Shown: positions 24,158 through 33,414, counted from the first letter of the stretch. The stretch is 64,000 nucleotides of DNA from UBA4416 sp964543545 (GCA_964543545.1 CAZIYT010000001.1:1054001-1118000), one strand, 5' to 3'. Numbers and translations: made by a program. The notes: generated by a model not told the origin, from the sequence alone.

Positions 24158-25560
24158 AAGGCAATGCCAAAGATAAGGCCCAGGCTCCTGTAATCATAAC
24201 TTGCTTTTTTAAAAGTTACGCCCAGCAGATTGGAGGCGTCTGTCGGGTTATTGAAATCGGCAAATTGCTTTTGAGAGAGCAACTGCCCGAAACTGTAGGA
24301 GAGGCCAACAATATAGTTTTTCTTGTTTTTCCGCACCACGCATCCAAGCGTGGCATGATACAGGTCGATGTAGGAAGTCACCAGGCTGTTGTTGTCCTGC
24401 GAGGTAAGTTTATTAGTTTGCGTATTGAAATCTGTTCTGAAGCTGCCCAGTATGCTTACCTTTTGAAACATCGCATATTCGAGGCCGATAGCACCGTTCA
24501 GCACACCCTGTGCCGAGTATTCTACCGAGAGGAGATTGGAGGAATTATATTCCACGCCCGATTTGTTGATGTTCAGGGAGTCGGTAGGATTAATGATATC
24601 GTACTTTTCCATCGGGGCAAAATATTCCGCCGACAGGTAGGTCTTCAGCTTCCCGAAACGGGCCCTGATGCCTGCAGCAATGGAGAAGGGCGTGTCATAC
24701 GTAGCATTCAGCCCTTTTTGCCGGTCGAATACCGTGTAGCTTTCGTAGTTGTTGTAGGCGAGGTTGGCAGAGTATAGTTTCGTGTACGTTTTTCCAATCC
24801 CGAACAGGGTGAGAGAAGGCATGCTCATGCTGAGGCCCATGCTAATCCGGCGATTAGGTCTGTACATCACTCCGAACTTCGCCATCGTGCTCACCACATC
24901 GTAGCGCACATCCCTGCTGTAATCGTATTGCGATGTAAAACCTTTGAAAGTAGCAGTGTCCTCGCTGATGGCCGTGGCAGAAATGTGCTGTGAGAAACGC
25001 TGGAAGCGGTAATTAAAAAAATGAGTAAAGCCAATGGTGAGCCTGGGGTTGAGCTTGAAGGACATGCAGAGGCCGAACCATTGCTCGTTGATCCGGTTGC
25101 GGTAATCGAAATCGCCGATATAGTTTCGTTTGAATACCGTATCGCCGGGATAAATGGCCTTAGAGGCAGAGTAAGATTGCTGGAAGGTAAGGTCCACATC
25201 ATTGTGTGTGAGCACTACGGCGCCTATTCCTACATGTTCGGAGAGTTTGCGTGATCCGCTGATAAGCTGCGGCGTCACATCGAAGTTGTAGGAAGTAAGG
25301 TTGATGCCGCTGCCTAAGGCATTCTTCACCCGCATGCGTTCTACCTTGTATAAGTTAGCCGATACGTTGATATTCGTACTGTCCTTAAAGTTCAAACCCG
25401 CAGGGTTATAGTACATCGTTCCATTGTCGGCGTAGGCACCTGTTACTGCACCACCCAGCAGGGCCGATTTGGCACCGAACTGCATGTTCCAATAGTTGTT
25501 GTCCTGGCTGTGACACAACAGCTGAATCATAAAAAGAATAAATGCCGAAGCCTTACGCAT
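24154..25560 (-). CDS. OMPP1/FadL-type outer-membrane beta-barrel protein
   Basis: 468 residues from the ATG at 25560, which starts a clean signal peptide (MRKASAFILFMIQLLCHSQ). The N-terminal 'GAKSALLGGAVTGAYADNGTMYYNPAGL' is the hallmark of FadL/OMPP1 transporters and PorV-like proteins; the rest alternates in beta-strand fashion with many aromatic ends and finishes in a strand ('SYDYRSLGLIFGIAL'). It sits in the outer membrane, perhaps taking up hydrophobic compounds. The longer frame up to 25782 runs into the divergent gene and is not credible. It is the first gene of the tatD operon. Confidence 0.82.
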   Translation of the reverse strand: MRKASAFILFMIQLLCHSQDNNYWNMQFGAKSALLGGAVTGAYADNGTMYYNPAGLNFKDSTNINVSANLYKVERMRVKNALGSGINLTSYNFDVTPQLISGSRKLSEHVGIGAVVLTHNDVDLTFQQSYSASKAIYPGDTVFKRNYIGDFDYRNRINEQWFGLCMSFKLNPRLTIGFTHFFNYRFQRFSQHISATAISEDTATFKGFTSQYDYSRDVRYDVVSTMAKFGVMYRPNRRISMGLSMSMPSLTLFGIGKTYTKLYSANLAYNNYESYTVFDRQKGLNATYDTPFSIAAGIRARFGKLKTYLSAEYFAPMEKYDIINPTDSLNINKSGVEYNSSNLLSVEYSAQGVLNGAIGLEYAMFQKVSILGSFRTDFNTQTNKLTSQDNNSLVTSYIDLYHATLGCVVRKNKKNYIVGLSYSFGQLLSQKQFADFNNPTDASNLLGVTFKKASYDYRSLGLIFGIAL

Positions 25561-25615
25561 GGAATATTTTTCTATTTTTGATGTATATTGATTTGCGCTG
25601 ACAAATTTACTAACA

Positions 25616-26065
25616 ATGAAACAATTCGCTGTAATTATTTTGGGACTGTGTGGGAGTCTTATCCTGCTCGATGGATGTAAAAAATATCCCGAAGGGCCCG
25701 CCCTCAGCCTGAGAAGCAAGAAGGAACGGGTGGCCAATACCTGGAAGCTCGATGCCCTGATCAGTGGCGGGGTGGATTCCACGGCTTATTTCAACAGTTT
25801 TTTCAATGACTATACCCTGTCCTTAACAAAATCGGGCAGCTATACCATTTCCTATAATTTCAGAGGCTTTTCTGCCACTGAAACCGGCGACTGGGCTTTT
25901 TCATCTGATAAGGAAGACCTGCAGATTACACCAAAGACGGTCAGCTATGGTTCTGTTCCTTCGTCTTCGGTGCTTCAGATCATGAAGCTCTATGAAAAAG
26001 AATTATGGCTTCGCTCATTTTATGGGAATGGAGTCTCCAAAGAATATCATTTTTCGCCTAAGTAA
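25616..26065 (+). CDS. Lipocalin-like lipoprotein
   Basis: 149 residues with a lipoprotein signal (lipobox LLDGC, Cys about 21). The mature part begins with a spacer, then 'RVANTWKLDALISGGVDST' and alternating beta strands ending 'LWLRSFYGNGVSKEYHF', the pattern of small lipocalin-like domains common in Bacteroidota ('WxLxxxxxxG'). It would be tethered in the periplasm or outer membrane. It is 14 bp upstream of the glycosyltransferase gene and divergent from the FadL-type gene. Confidence 0.72.
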   Translation: MKQFAVIILGLCGSLILLDGCKKYPEGPALSLRSKKERVANTWKLDALISGGVDSTAYFNSFFNDYTLSLTKSGSYTISYNFRGFSATETGDWAFSSDKEDLQITPKTVSYGSVPSSSVLQIMKLYEKELWLRSFYGNGVSKEYHFSPK

Positions 26066-26079
26066 TTAATTTCCCGCAT

Positions 26080-27045
26080 TTGAAAGTTCTGATCGTCAGA
26101 TTCAGCTCCATCGGAGATATTGTCCTTACCACGCCGGTGGTGCGTTGTGTCAGGCAGCAGCTCAGCGGTGTGGAGGTGCATTACCTCACCAAAGAAAAAT
26201 TTGCTTCGGTGATCAGGCACAACCCTTACATCGATAAACTCTATACGATGGATGAGGAGCTGAGCGAGGTGATCCCGCAGCTGAAAGCGGAAAACTATGA
26301 TTACATCATCGATCTCCATCACAACGCGAGAACCCTGCGCCTGAAAAAAGCCCTCGGGAAAACGAGTTACAGCTTTAACAAGCTCAACTGGGAGAAATTT
26401 CTCATCGTGTATTTTAAGATCAACCGCTTGCCGGCAAAGCACATTGTAGACCGTTATATGGAAACGGTGCTGCCGCTGGGCGTGAAGAACGACGGCAAAG
26501 GATTGGATTATTTTATTGCTGAAAAAGATGAAGTGAACACCGGAAGCACGCTGCCCGCATCGTTTCATGATGGCTATGATGTGCTGGTAGTAGGCGGATC
26601 GTACTTCACCAAGCGTATTCCCCTGCACCAGCTGCTGGAGATCTGTAAGCACAATCCCAGGCCGCTGGTTCTGCTGGGCGGCAAGGAAGATACCGAAATT
26701 GCCAACCAGGTCGCTATTGCCTATGAGGAAAAGGTCATCAACCTCTGCGGCTCCCTGAACCTGAACCAATCGGCATCCATGATCCGGCAGGCGCAGAAAG
26801 TGATCAGCTCCGACACGGGCCTGATGCATATGGCCGCAGCGTATAAAAAAGAAATTGTTTCGGTGTGGGGCAACACTATTCCCGAGTTCGGGATGGGGCC
26901 TTACCTGCCCGGCGAAGGTTCAAAGATTATGGAAGTAAAAGGACTGTCCTGCAGGCCCTGCTCCAAGCTCGGTTACCGCAAATGCCCCAAAGGACATTTT
27001 AAATGCATGAATGATATTGATATGAGCCAGGTGAGCAAACCCTGA
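26080..27045 (+). CDS. Glycosyltransferase family 9 (LPS heptosyltransferase-like)
   Basis: 321 residues with 'LIVRFSSIGDIVLTTPVVRCVRQQ' at the N-terminus and 'SSDTGLMHMAAAYKKEIVSVWGNT' near 246-270, both hallmarks of GT9 enzymes that add heptose to lipid A-core. A Cys cluster ('LSCRPCSKLGYRKCPKGHFKC') near the C-terminus is typical of Bacteroidota members. The start is TTG (26080), since no ATG is near the conserved beginning. It follows the lipoprotein by 14 bp. Together with hldD it points to heptose-containing LPS. Confidence 0.88.
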   Translation: MKVLIVRFSSIGDIVLTTPVVRCVRQQLSGVEVHYLTKEKFASVIRHNPYIDKLYTMDEELSEVIPQLKAENYDYIIDLHHNARTLRLKKALGKTSYSFNKLNWEKFLIVYFKINRLPAKHIVDRYMETVLPLGVKNDGKGLDYFIAEKDEVNTGSTLPASFHDGYDVLVVGGSYFTKRIPLHQLLEICKHNPRPLVLLGGKEDTEIANQVAIAYEEKVINLCGSLNLNQSASMIRQAQKVISSDTGLMHMAAAYKKEIVSVWGNTIPEFGMGPYLPGEGSKIMEVKGLSCRPCSKLGYRKCPKGHFKCMNDIDMSQVSKP

Positions 27046-27073
27046 GAGGGTTTGCTACAGTTTTTCGCGAAAA

Positions 27074-27598
27074 CTAATCCTTCATAAACAGCGCCTTCAG
27101 CTCTGTCGCATCATCGGGCTTCATCCGTCCAGCAAGAATTAAAGAAAGCTGCCTTCTGCGCAAAGCGCCTTCATAACGTTTTTTCTCGATCTCTGTTTCC
27201 GGGATCACTGGCGGTACGGGGAGGGGAGAGCCATGCTGATCGATGGCCACAAAGGTAAAGATAGCCTCGTTGCATTTGGTTTTTTTGCCTGTAATGCGGT
27301 CTTCCACAAACACATCGATGTATACTTCCATGCTGCTGGTAAACGCCCGCGATACCTTGGCTTCGAGCGTCACCACGCTGTTCTGCTTAATCGGCATGTC
27401 AAACGACACGTGGTTGATGTTGGCAGTTACCACCACGCGGTTGCAATGCCTGCCCGCGGCAATGGCCGAGGTAATGTCCATCCATTGCAGCAGCTTTCCT
27501 CCAAACAGGTTCCCGATATGATTGGTATCATTGGGCAGTACAACTTCCGTATTGGTAGTTAAGGAATGTATGGCAGGTTTGGCTTTTAATGCAGTCAT
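27074..27598 (-). CDS. Acyl-CoA thioesterase (hotdog fold, YciA/ACOT type)
   Basis: 174 residues with one hotdog domain. 'LPNDTNHIGNLFGGKLLQWMDITSAIAAGRHC' (about 22-53) holds the Asn/Gly-rich helix motif (NxxGxxFGGxLLxWMD), followed by 'NINHVSFDMPIKQNSVVTLEAKV'. It hydrolyses acyl-CoA in the cytoplasm. The C-terminal 30 residues are charged and helical. It is divergent from hemJ; the hemJ promoter begins inside its first codons. Confidence 0.9.
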   Translation of the reverse strand: MTALKAKPAIHSLTTNTEVVLPNDTNHIGNLFGGKLLQWMDITSAIAAGRHCNRVVVTANINHVSFDMPIKQNSVVTLEAKVSRAFTSSMEVYIDVFVEDRITGKKTKCNEAIFTFVAIDQHGSPLPVPPVIPETEIEKKRYEGALRRRQLSLILAGRMKPDDATELKALFMKD

Positions 27599-27610
27599 AA
27601 TTTACTTTTG
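27579..27610 (+). promoter_or_regulatory. Promoter of hemJ (TTG-N21-TACTTTTG)
   Basis: TTG at 27579-27581 and TACTTTTG at 27603-27610. Transcription should start near 27614, about 40 bases before the TTG start codon. Confidence 0.55.
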
Positions 27611-27654
27611 TGGCTCAAAAGTACTACCTTTACGGCAGCAAATAAAATAATATT

Positions 27655-28245
27655 TTGGAGTACAATTACATAAAGGCCCTTCACGTTATTTTCGTTGTTT
27701 GTTGGTTTGCCGGCCTGTTCTACATGGTAAGGCTGTTCATCTACACCGCAGAAGCCAACGGAAAAGAAGAGCCTGCCAAAAGTATCCTGACGCAACAACT
27801 GCTACTGATGCAGAAAAAGCTCTGGTACATCATTACCTGGCCTTCAGCCATTGGTACGGTCATCTTCGGTGGCTGGATGCTCATCAAAAATACCGCTTTG
27901 CTCTACCAACCCTGGATGTGGCTTAAGCTCATCTTCGTTACCATCCTCATTCTCTACCACCTGCAATGCCACGTCTTCTATAAGCAGCAGAGCGCTGGTC
28001 TTTATAAGACAGGCTCTTTCAAGCTCCGCTTGTTCAATGAGCTGGCAACAGTTTTGCTTGTAGCCATTGTATTTTTAGTCATCGTCAAATCGTCGAGCGG
28101 CCTGGTTTGGGGCATGCTTGGCCTGTTTGCATTTGCGGGCCTGCTGATGGCGGGTGTATATATCTACAAAAAACAGCGCAAAGCAATCAACGAAACGAAA
28201 CAAACGGAGAACAAAGAAGCCGATCAGAATACAGGCGTGCAGTAA
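27655..28245 (+). CDS. hemJ: Protoporphyrinogen IX oxidase HemJ-like membrane protein
   Basis: 196 residues, four to five transmembrane helices. The opening 'YIKALHVIFVVCWFAGLFYMVRLFIYTAEA' with the conserved His and the 'VRLFIY' segment, and 'KLWYIITWPSAIGTVIFGGWML', match the HemJ (formerly CopD-like/UPF0093) family that oxidises protoporphyrinogen in heme synthesis. The start is TTG, 57 bp from the divergent thioesterase. The C-terminal 30 residues are charged and low-complexity, an extension beyond the usual length. Confidence 0.8.
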   Translation: MEYNYIKALHVIFVVCWFAGLFYMVRLFIYTAEANGKEEPAKSILTQQLLLMQKKLWYIITWPSAIGTVIFGGWMLIKNTALLYQPWMWLKLIFVTILILYHLQCHVFYKQQSAGLYKTGSFKLRLFNELATVLLVAIVFLVIVKSSSGLVWGMLGLFAFAGLLMAGVYIYKKQRKAINETKQTENKEADQNTGVQ

Positions 28246-28303
28246 CAGGAAAAACACATTTGTATCTAATCAGCTTGTTTGTTTGATTATATAAAATGTG
28301 TTT

Positions 28304-29557
28304 ATGAAACCTGAACGAAAAAAAGTAGTATTGATAGGCGGCGGATTTGCCGGCCTGCACGTTGCCAAAGCCCTTAACAAATCAGAGTACGATGTACTGC
28401 TCATCGACAAGCAGAACCATCACCAGTTTCAGCCGCTCTACTACCAGGTAGCCAGCGCGCGGCTCGAGCCTTCCAACATTTCCTTCCCCTTCCGCAAAAT
28501 CTTTCAGAAATCGAAAAACGTCGAGATCAGGCTGGCCGAGGTAACGGGCATTAGGCCCGAAAGCAACCAGGTAGAAACCAGCGTCGGGACCTATGACTAC
28601 GATTACCTGATCATTGCCAGCGGCTGCAAAACCAATTTCTTCGGTAATGCCGAGATCGAGAAACATGCCCTCTCGATGAAAACCACCGAAGAGTCTATCG
28701 AGATTCGCAATAAGATCCTGTTGAATTTCGAAAAGCTCATTACCGCAAAACCTGAGGAGCGGGAATCATTGCTCAACATTGTGCTGGTAGGAGCCGGCCC
28801 CACGGGCGTTGAGCTCGCAGGCGCCTTTTCGGAGATGAAACGCAACATCCTTCCCCGCGATTATCCCCGCATGGATTTTTCGGGGCTCAAAGTCTTTTTA
28901 CTGGAGGGCAGCAAGAACACACTGAACGCCATGAGCGATCAGGCCAAAGTGGCTTCCCGGAAATACCTGGAAGAGCTGGGCGTGATTGTGAAAACAGAAA
29001 CCTTCGTCACCAACTACGATGGCAAAACCGCGGTGCTGAATACCGGGGAGACCATCCCTTCGCAAAGCGTGATCTGGGCTGCCGGTGTTACCGGCAATGT
29101 GATCCCGGGATTGAACCCGGAGCATATTATCAGGAACCGCTATAAGGTAGACCGTTACAACAAAGTGCTGAACACCAAAAATATTTATGCCATCGGCGAT
29201 ATCGCGTATATGGAAACGCCGAAGTATCCCAACGGGCATCCGCAATTGGCGAATGTGGCGATCAACCAGGGCAAGAACCTTGCGCATAATTTAATAAAAA
29301 TGCTCAAGGGAAAAGAGCAGGTGGAATACGAGTACAAAGACCTGGGCTCGATGGCTACCGTGGGAAAACACAAGGCGGTGGTCGATCTGCCCTTCTGGAA
29401 ATTTCATGGCTATATTGCCTGGTTCTTCTGGATGTTTTTACACCTCATGCTGATCTTAAGTGTTAGAAATAAATTGCAGATCTTTTTCAACTGGGCATGG
29501 AATTACCTGGCGAAAGATTCATCGCTGCGTTTGATCCTGACGAGGAAAAAAGAATAG
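28304..29557 (+). CDS. ndh: Type II NADH dehydrogenase
   Basis: 417 residues; a single-subunit, non-proton-pumping NADH:quinone oxidoreductase on the inner membrane face. FAD loop 'VVLIGGGFAGLHVAKAL' near the start, NADH loop 'LVGAGPTGVELAGAFSEM' near 165, 'YAIGDIAYME' (second FAD motif) and the quinone-site helix 'HPQLANVAINQGKNLA'. The C-terminus has membrane-binding amphipathic and hydrophobic stretches ('YIAWFFWMFLHLMLIL'). GTG 28298 is possible, but ATG 28304 is preferred. It follows hemJ by 58 bp. Confidence 0.93.
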   Translation: MKPERKKVVLIGGGFAGLHVAKALNKSEYDVLLIDKQNHHQFQPLYYQVASARLEPSNISFPFRKIFQKSKNVEIRLAEVTGIRPESNQVETSVGTYDYDYLIIASGCKTNFFGNAEIEKHALSMKTTEESIEIRNKILLNFEKLITAKPEERESLLNIVLVGAGPTGVELAGAFSEMKRNILPRDYPRMDFSGLKVFLLEGSKNTLNAMSDQAKVASRKYLEELGVIVKTETFVTNYDGKTAVLNTGETIPSQSVIWAAGVTGNVIPGLNPEHIIRNRYKVDRYNKVLNTKNIYAIGDIAYMETPKYPNGHPQLANVAINQGKNLAHNLIKMLKGKEQVEYEYKDLGSMATVGKHKAVVDLPFWKFHGYIAWFFWMFLHLMLILSVRNKLQIFFNWAWNYLAKDSSLRLILTRKKE

Positions 29558-29569
29558 AAGATTATGGAA

Positions 29570-29710
29570 GGCAGATGAGGCCGATTAAGCAGATAAGTTA
29601 TGATTTAGAACATAGAAAGTAATCTCGCAAAGTCGCCAAAACGCAAAGCCAATAATAAAATCTATGTTCCAGATCTTATTAATCATACCCATCTGCGTCA
29701 TCTGCGTTCC
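29570..29710. repeat. Nested inverted repeat with a tctcgcaaag...acgcaaag core
   Basis: The core 29623-29648 (tctcgcaaagtcgcc, acgcaaag) resembles the ends of the GxxExxY cassette at 45148. It is flanked by agaacatag (29607-29615) and ctatgttcc (29662-29670), then by related 'atctgcgtcatctgcg'-type stretches. There is no gene inside. Confidence 0.6.
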
Positions 29711-29717
29711 ATTGCTT

Positions 29718-31304
29718 CTAAAAAGCAGCAGCAATCGCATTCACGCAATTGACGCCATCCATGGCGGCGCTCACAATGCCGCCCGCGTAGCCTGCGCCTT
29801 CCGCACAGGGATACAGGTTTTTCAGCTGCACATGCTGCAAGGTAGTCTTGTCTCTCGGGATGCGCACAGGAGTTGAGGTGCGCGATTCCACGCCCACGAT
29901 GATGGCCTCGTTGCTCACATAGCCACGCATTTTATTGCCGAAGGCTTTGAAGCCCTGCTGCAGTTTGCCACCGATATGTTTCCCCAGTACATCGAGCATG
30001 TTCACGGAGGTCGTGCCCGGAACATAAGAGCAGTCGATGAGCTTAGCGCTTACTTTATTATTAACGAAGTCCTGGAGGTTCTGCGCCGGAGCGGTTTGTG
30101 TTTTGCCGCCCATGCTCCAGGCCTTGTGCTCCAGGTCTTTTTGGAGCTGGAGCCCGGCAAGGGCGCCGTGTTTTTTGTAAGCCTCAAAATCCGCGAGCTC
30201 CAGGCCCACCACGATGCCGCTGTTGGCATAGGGATTATTCCGTTTCGAAGGGCTCCAGCCGTTGGTAACGACTTCATTTTGCGCGGTGGCGCAGGGCGCA
30301 ATGATGCCGCCCGGGCACATGCAAAAGGAATAGACGCCATAGCCTTGCACCTGTTGCACCAGGCTATAGGAGGCCGCCGGCAGCCAGGTTCTTTTGTCGG
30401 TCACTTCCTCGTGGCTGCGGCAGCTGTACTGGATCGAGTCGATGTATTCCTGGGGGTGCTCCACGCGTACGCCGAGGGCAAAGGGTTTGGCTTCGATGAG
30501 GATCTGTTTCGCATCCAGCAACTCGTAAATGTCGCGGGCAGAATGGCCGGTGGCCAGGATCACTTGCTCCGTGCGGTGTTCATAGATACTGCCGCTGATG
30601 AGGTTTTTGATGAGGACGGAATGAATGAGGTCGTTGGTGTAATGAAGATCCACGAGCTTTGATTCGAAATGGATCTCTCCGCCATGATTGCGAATCGTGT
30701 CGCGCATGTTGGAAATAATCTTCGGGAGCTTGTTGGTGCCGATGTGCGGATGCGCATCCACGAGGATAACCCCGTCGGCACCGTGGTACACAAAGGTTTT
30801 GAGGATCTGCTCGATGTCGCCGCGCTTGCTCGATCGCGTGTAGAGCTTGCCGTCGCTGTAGGTTCCGGCACCGCCTTCCCCGAAGCAGTAATTGCTTTCC
30901 GGATTCACGATGTGCTCCTTATTGATGGCGGCAAGGTCTCTGCGGCGTGCCTGCACATCTTTTCCGCGCTCAAATACGATCGGCTTAATCCCTAGTTCAA
31001 GGCAGCGCAGGGCAGCGTACAAGCCCGCAGGACCGGCACCGATGATGGTAATGGAACGTTTCGCTTCCGCTACGTGTTTGTAGTCCATCACGATCTCCTC
31101 TTCGGGCAGGGCCTCGTTGATGGAAACCGCCAGCTTCAGGTTGATCTTGATATTCCTGGAACGGGCATCTACGCTGCGCCTCAGGATCTTTAGCGAAATG
31201 CTGTCGGAAGATTTCAGGGAGAGCTCGCGCGCTACTTCCTGTTTCAGTAATTGCTCGTCGTAAGCAATGGTTGGCGCTAAGGCCAGGTTGAGCTCTGTTT
31301 TCAT
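29718..31304 (-). CDS. FAD-dependent dehydrogenase, uncharacterised (COG2509-like)
   Basis: 528 residues. A ~85-residue N-terminal alpha/beta domain ('KILRRSVDARSRNIKINLKL', typical of this group) precedes a flavin domain with 'ITIIGAGPAGLYAALRCLELG'; further signs are 'NYCFGEGGAGTYSDGKLYTR', 'VILATGHSARDIY', 'YSFCMCPGGIIAPCA' and 'YPCAEGAGYAGGIVSAAMDG'. The family is widespread in Bacteroidota and Firmicutes, but the substrate is unknown. It is cytoplasmic and monocistronic. Confidence 0.87.
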   Translation of the reverse strand: MKTELNLALAPTIAYDEQLLKQEVARELSLKSSDSISLKILRRSVDARSRNIKINLKLAVSINEALPEEEIVMDYKHVAEAKRSITIIGAGPAGLYAALRCLELGIKPIVFERGKDVQARRRDLAAINKEHIVNPESNYCFGEGGAGTYSDGKLYTRSSKRGDIEQILKTFVYHGADGVILVDAHPHIGTNKLPKIISNMRDTIRNHGGEIHFESKLVDLHYTNDLIHSVLIKNLISGSIYEHRTEQVILATGHSARDIYELLDAKQILIEAKPFALGVRVEHPQEYIDSIQYSCRSHEEVTDKRTWLPAASYSLVQQVQGYGVYSFCMCPGGIIAPCATAQNEVVTNGWSPSKRNNPYANSGIVVGLELADFEAYKKHGALAGLQLQKDLEHKAWSMGGKTQTAPAQNLQDFVNNKVSAKLIDCSYVPGTTSVNMLDVLGKHIGGKLQQGFKAFGNKMRGYVSNEAIIVGVESRTSTPVRIPRDKTTLQHVQLKNLYPCAEGAGYAGGIVSAAMDGVNCVNAIAAAF

Positions 31305-31377
31305 AGGCTGGAAGATTTTTATTCTTCAGGCCGCAAAGTTATTATAAAAAAACAGGAATGTCAACCGCCAGGAACTC

Positions 31378-31456
31378 TGCGCCAGGGATCGACGCGGAAA
31401 GCTCCTGCGCTGTTCCTTTGCGCAGGACTTGCAGCAAAGAGCCCGCCCGGGCGCCC
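31378..31456 (+). repeat. REP-like palindromic element, copy 2
   Basis: It shares gcgccagggatcg at the left and gcccgcc(c)gggcgccc at the right with 8181-8274. The middle differs but also folds (ctcctgcgc with gcgcagga). It lies between two minus-strand genes, after the porT promoter-distal side. Confidence 0.65.
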
Positions 31457-31517
31457 AAAGAAGAATGAAATTTGAGATTTATAGTAATGATTGGTAGCCG
31501 GGAGTTTTTCCGGGTTC

Positions 31518-32270
31518 TTACCCTTCAAAAGTGATCGAGAAAATGAGCATCTGCGAATTCACTTTCTGCACGCTCTTCGAAAAAATATTATTGAGCGGAT
31601 TGATGAGGTTCTGCGTTCCTTTCAGGATCTTGAGCTCCAGCCCGAGCTTAAAATACATGAGGTAAAAGTCGACGCCCGCCCCGGCGCTGTAGAAGTAATC
31701 GTTGCGCTGCAGCTGCACGGCTTCGTTGAGCTGGTTGGTGCCTCCCACTTTAGCTCCTTTCTTTTTGGAAACGAGGTCAAAGGCAAAGCCGCCGCCGCCG
31801 ATGACATAGGCGCCGAAGTTATCCAGGCGCTTCGATTGTAATTTCAGCTCGATCGGGAAAAGGAGAAAGGTGGATTCAACGGTTTTGCTGAACAGCTTGG
31901 TGCTGTCGCGCTTGTCGTTCTGAAGCGTATAATCGAGGTTGCGGGAAGCAAAGCTGATATTGGGCGTAAAGCGGATGCGCAGGTAATCGTGCAGCCTGAA
32001 ATCGGAGATAATGCCGAGGGCAAAGCCCGGATCGGATTTGGTGTAGATGCTCTTCATCCCGTATTTGACGCCATCGATGAGCGTATCGGGAAATTCTGAA
32101 TTTTTGACGGTATTGATCCTGAAATCGGTTTTGTTGTAAGCCAGCGAGAAGCCGAAGTGTACTTTGTTCTTATAAAATTTGGGCAGGTTGACACCGCTTT
32201 CTTCCCTGTGCTGGCTATAAGCCGAATGAACGAACAGGCACACGATAAAAATATATAAAGCCTTCCTCAT
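31518..32270 (-). CDS. porT: PorT-like outer-membrane beta-barrel protein (T9SS assembly)
   Basis: 250 residues: signal peptide (about 1-19), then 'NLPKFYKNKVHFGFSLAYNKTDFRI', 'DPGFALGIISDFRLHDYLRIRFTPNISFASRNLDY', 'TFLLFPIELKLQSKRLDNFGAYVIGGGGFAFDL' and 'DYFYSAGAGVDFYLMYFKLGLELKI'. The length, barrel pattern and the 'HFGFxLxxNxxDFRI' start match PorT/SprT, required for type IX secretion. That fits the several T9SS cargo genes here. It follows lspA by 34 bp on the same strand. An unrelated small barrel is the alternative. Confidence 0.72.
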   Translation of the reverse strand: MRKALYIFIVCLFVHSAYSQHREESGVNLPKFYKNKVHFGFSLAYNKTDFRINTVKNSEFPDTLIDGVKYGMKSIYTKSDPGFALGIISDFRLHDYLRIRFTPNISFASRNLDYTLQNDKRDSTKLFSKTVESTFLLFPIELKLQSKRLDNFGAYVIGGGGFAFDLVSKKKGAKVGGTNQLNEAVQLQRNDYFYSAGAGVDFYLMYFKLGLELKILKGTQNLINPLNNIFSKSVQKVNSQMLIFSITFEG

Positions 32271-32304
32271 TAGCTAACAAACGCAGTTTAATGTCTTTTA
32301 GTAT

Positions 32305-33003
32305 TTACATGACCGGTGTTTCCGTGGGCTTGCTTTCCTCTTCTACAGCCTCATCATCCTTCGCCTTGTTTTTTTTGAAGAAGCGTTTCTGCGACACCAG
32401 GATAATGCCAACCCCGAAAGAAATGGCCATATCGGCAATATTAAAGATCGCGCTGAAGAATTCGAAGTATTCGCCACCCCAGAAAGGTACCCATTCCGGG
32501 AAAGTGCCCTGGTAAATAGGAAAATAGAACATATCCACCACGTGGCCCTGCAGGAAGCCTGTATAGCCATGTGTGGAGAATTCGGCAATACCGGCATAGC
32601 CTTCCCAGATGCCCGTTGTAGGGTCGAGTACCGAGCCACGGTCGAAGATAAGGCCGTAGAAAGCACTGTCGAGGATATTGCCCAAAGCGCCTGCCAGGAT
32701 CAGCGATACGCAGATGATAAAGCCTTTGTGCTCCTTATCGTTCACAATCTTTTTAATGTAAAAGGCACCGGCAATCACTGCAGCCACCCTGAACAGGCTC
32801 AGGATCATTTTGCCGTAGCTGCCGCCAAACTCCAGTCCGAAGGCCATTCCCGGGTTCTCGGTGAAGGTAATGCGAAACCAGTCGCCAAACACCCTGCACA
32901 CTTCCCCGATAGGATAGTTGGCTTTGATGTATAACTTAATACACTGGTCAATAACTAAAACCGAAAAGACAGTGATTAATGGAATTTTATATTTTTTAAG
33001 CAT
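32305..33003 (-). CDS. lspA: Lipoprotein signal peptidase (signal peptidase II)
   Basis: 232 residues, four transmembrane helices. Conserved boxes are 'DQCIKLYI', 'FTENPGMAFG', 'AGALGNILDS', 'GHVVDMFYF' and 'FNIADMAISFG'; the catalytic aspartates are Asp157 and Asp191. Between boxes three and four there is an insert of about 25 residues, common in Bacteroidota. It cuts prolipoproteins in the inner membrane. It has its own -7 box, so it is not dependent on the ileS transcript upstream; porT follows it. Confidence 0.95.
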   Translation of the reverse strand: MLKKYKIPLITVFSVLVIDQCIKLYIKANYPIGEVCRVFGDWFRITFTENPGMAFGLEFGGSYGKMILSLFRVAAVIAGAFYIKKIVNDKEHKGFIICVSLILAGALGNILDSAFYGLIFDRGSVLDPTTGIWEGYAGIAEFSTHGYTGFLQGHVVDMFYFPIYQGTFPEWVPFWGGEYFEFFSAIFNIADMAISFGVGIILVSQKRFFKKNKAKDDEAVEEESKPTETPVM

Positions 33004-33033
33004 AAACGCTTACAATGCAAAAGATTATCCCGA

Positions 33034-33041
33034 CAAAGATA
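33034..33041 (-). promoter_or_regulatory. -7 promoter box (TATCTTTG) of lspA-porT
   Basis: A perfect TAnnTTTG on the minus strand, with a leader of about 27 bases to the lspA ATG. Confidence 0.5.
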
Positions 33042-33226
33042 ATCTTTTTGGCCATTTACGAATGAACTATTAGGGAAGGCCGCCCAAATTTATCTCAATT
33101 TGGCTTTTGGGGCTTTTGTGCCACCTGTTCTGCAAAAACAGCCTGCCTTGCATGAAGCGTCTTCGCCTTTTTTGACAGGGATCAGTATTGGCCTTGTGGC
33201 GGATCCTGAAGCCTGATCATAAACAT

Positions 33227-33252
33227 AAAAAAGGCTCCGGAGAGCCTTTTTT
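33227..33252 (-). terminator. Terminator (aaggctc hairpin), minus strand
   Basis: aaaaaaggctc and gagcctttttt pair around a short loop. On the minus strand it could close the transcript of the small ORF at 33415-33567. Confidence 0.7.
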
Positions 33253-33346
33253 ATTCTGTTGCGGGATAATGCAGAGGAAACATGATAGCGGCTTGAGCTA
33301 AACCTTATCTTGTGTCAGGAAGCATACCCTGTTTCTCTTTCATGGT

Positions 33347-33361
33347 CTTCGACTCCGCTCG
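33347..33361 (-). repeat. Dispersed repeat copy 4 (cttcgactccgctcg)
   Basis: Same family as 5191-5206, inverted, downstream of the small ORF on its strand. Confidence 0.55.
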
Positions 33362-33414
33362 AATGCAGGAAAGATTTTTTCCACATTATCCTGGCAACAG
33401 TAATGCGGGGGAGA

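Larger units (their letters stand above)
33004..33414. other. Intergenic region: lspA promoter, terminator, dispersed repeat
   Basis: From the lspA side it holds the TATCTTTG box (33034-33041), a hairpin near 33150, a minus-strand terminator (33227-33252) and one dispersed repeat copy (33347-33361). No open frame with protein features is seen. Confidence 0.6.

Noticed and set aside
25561..25782. Upstream extension of the FadL-type gene
   Set aside because: It runs into the divergent lipoprotein gene; the ATG at 25560 starts a clean signal peptide.
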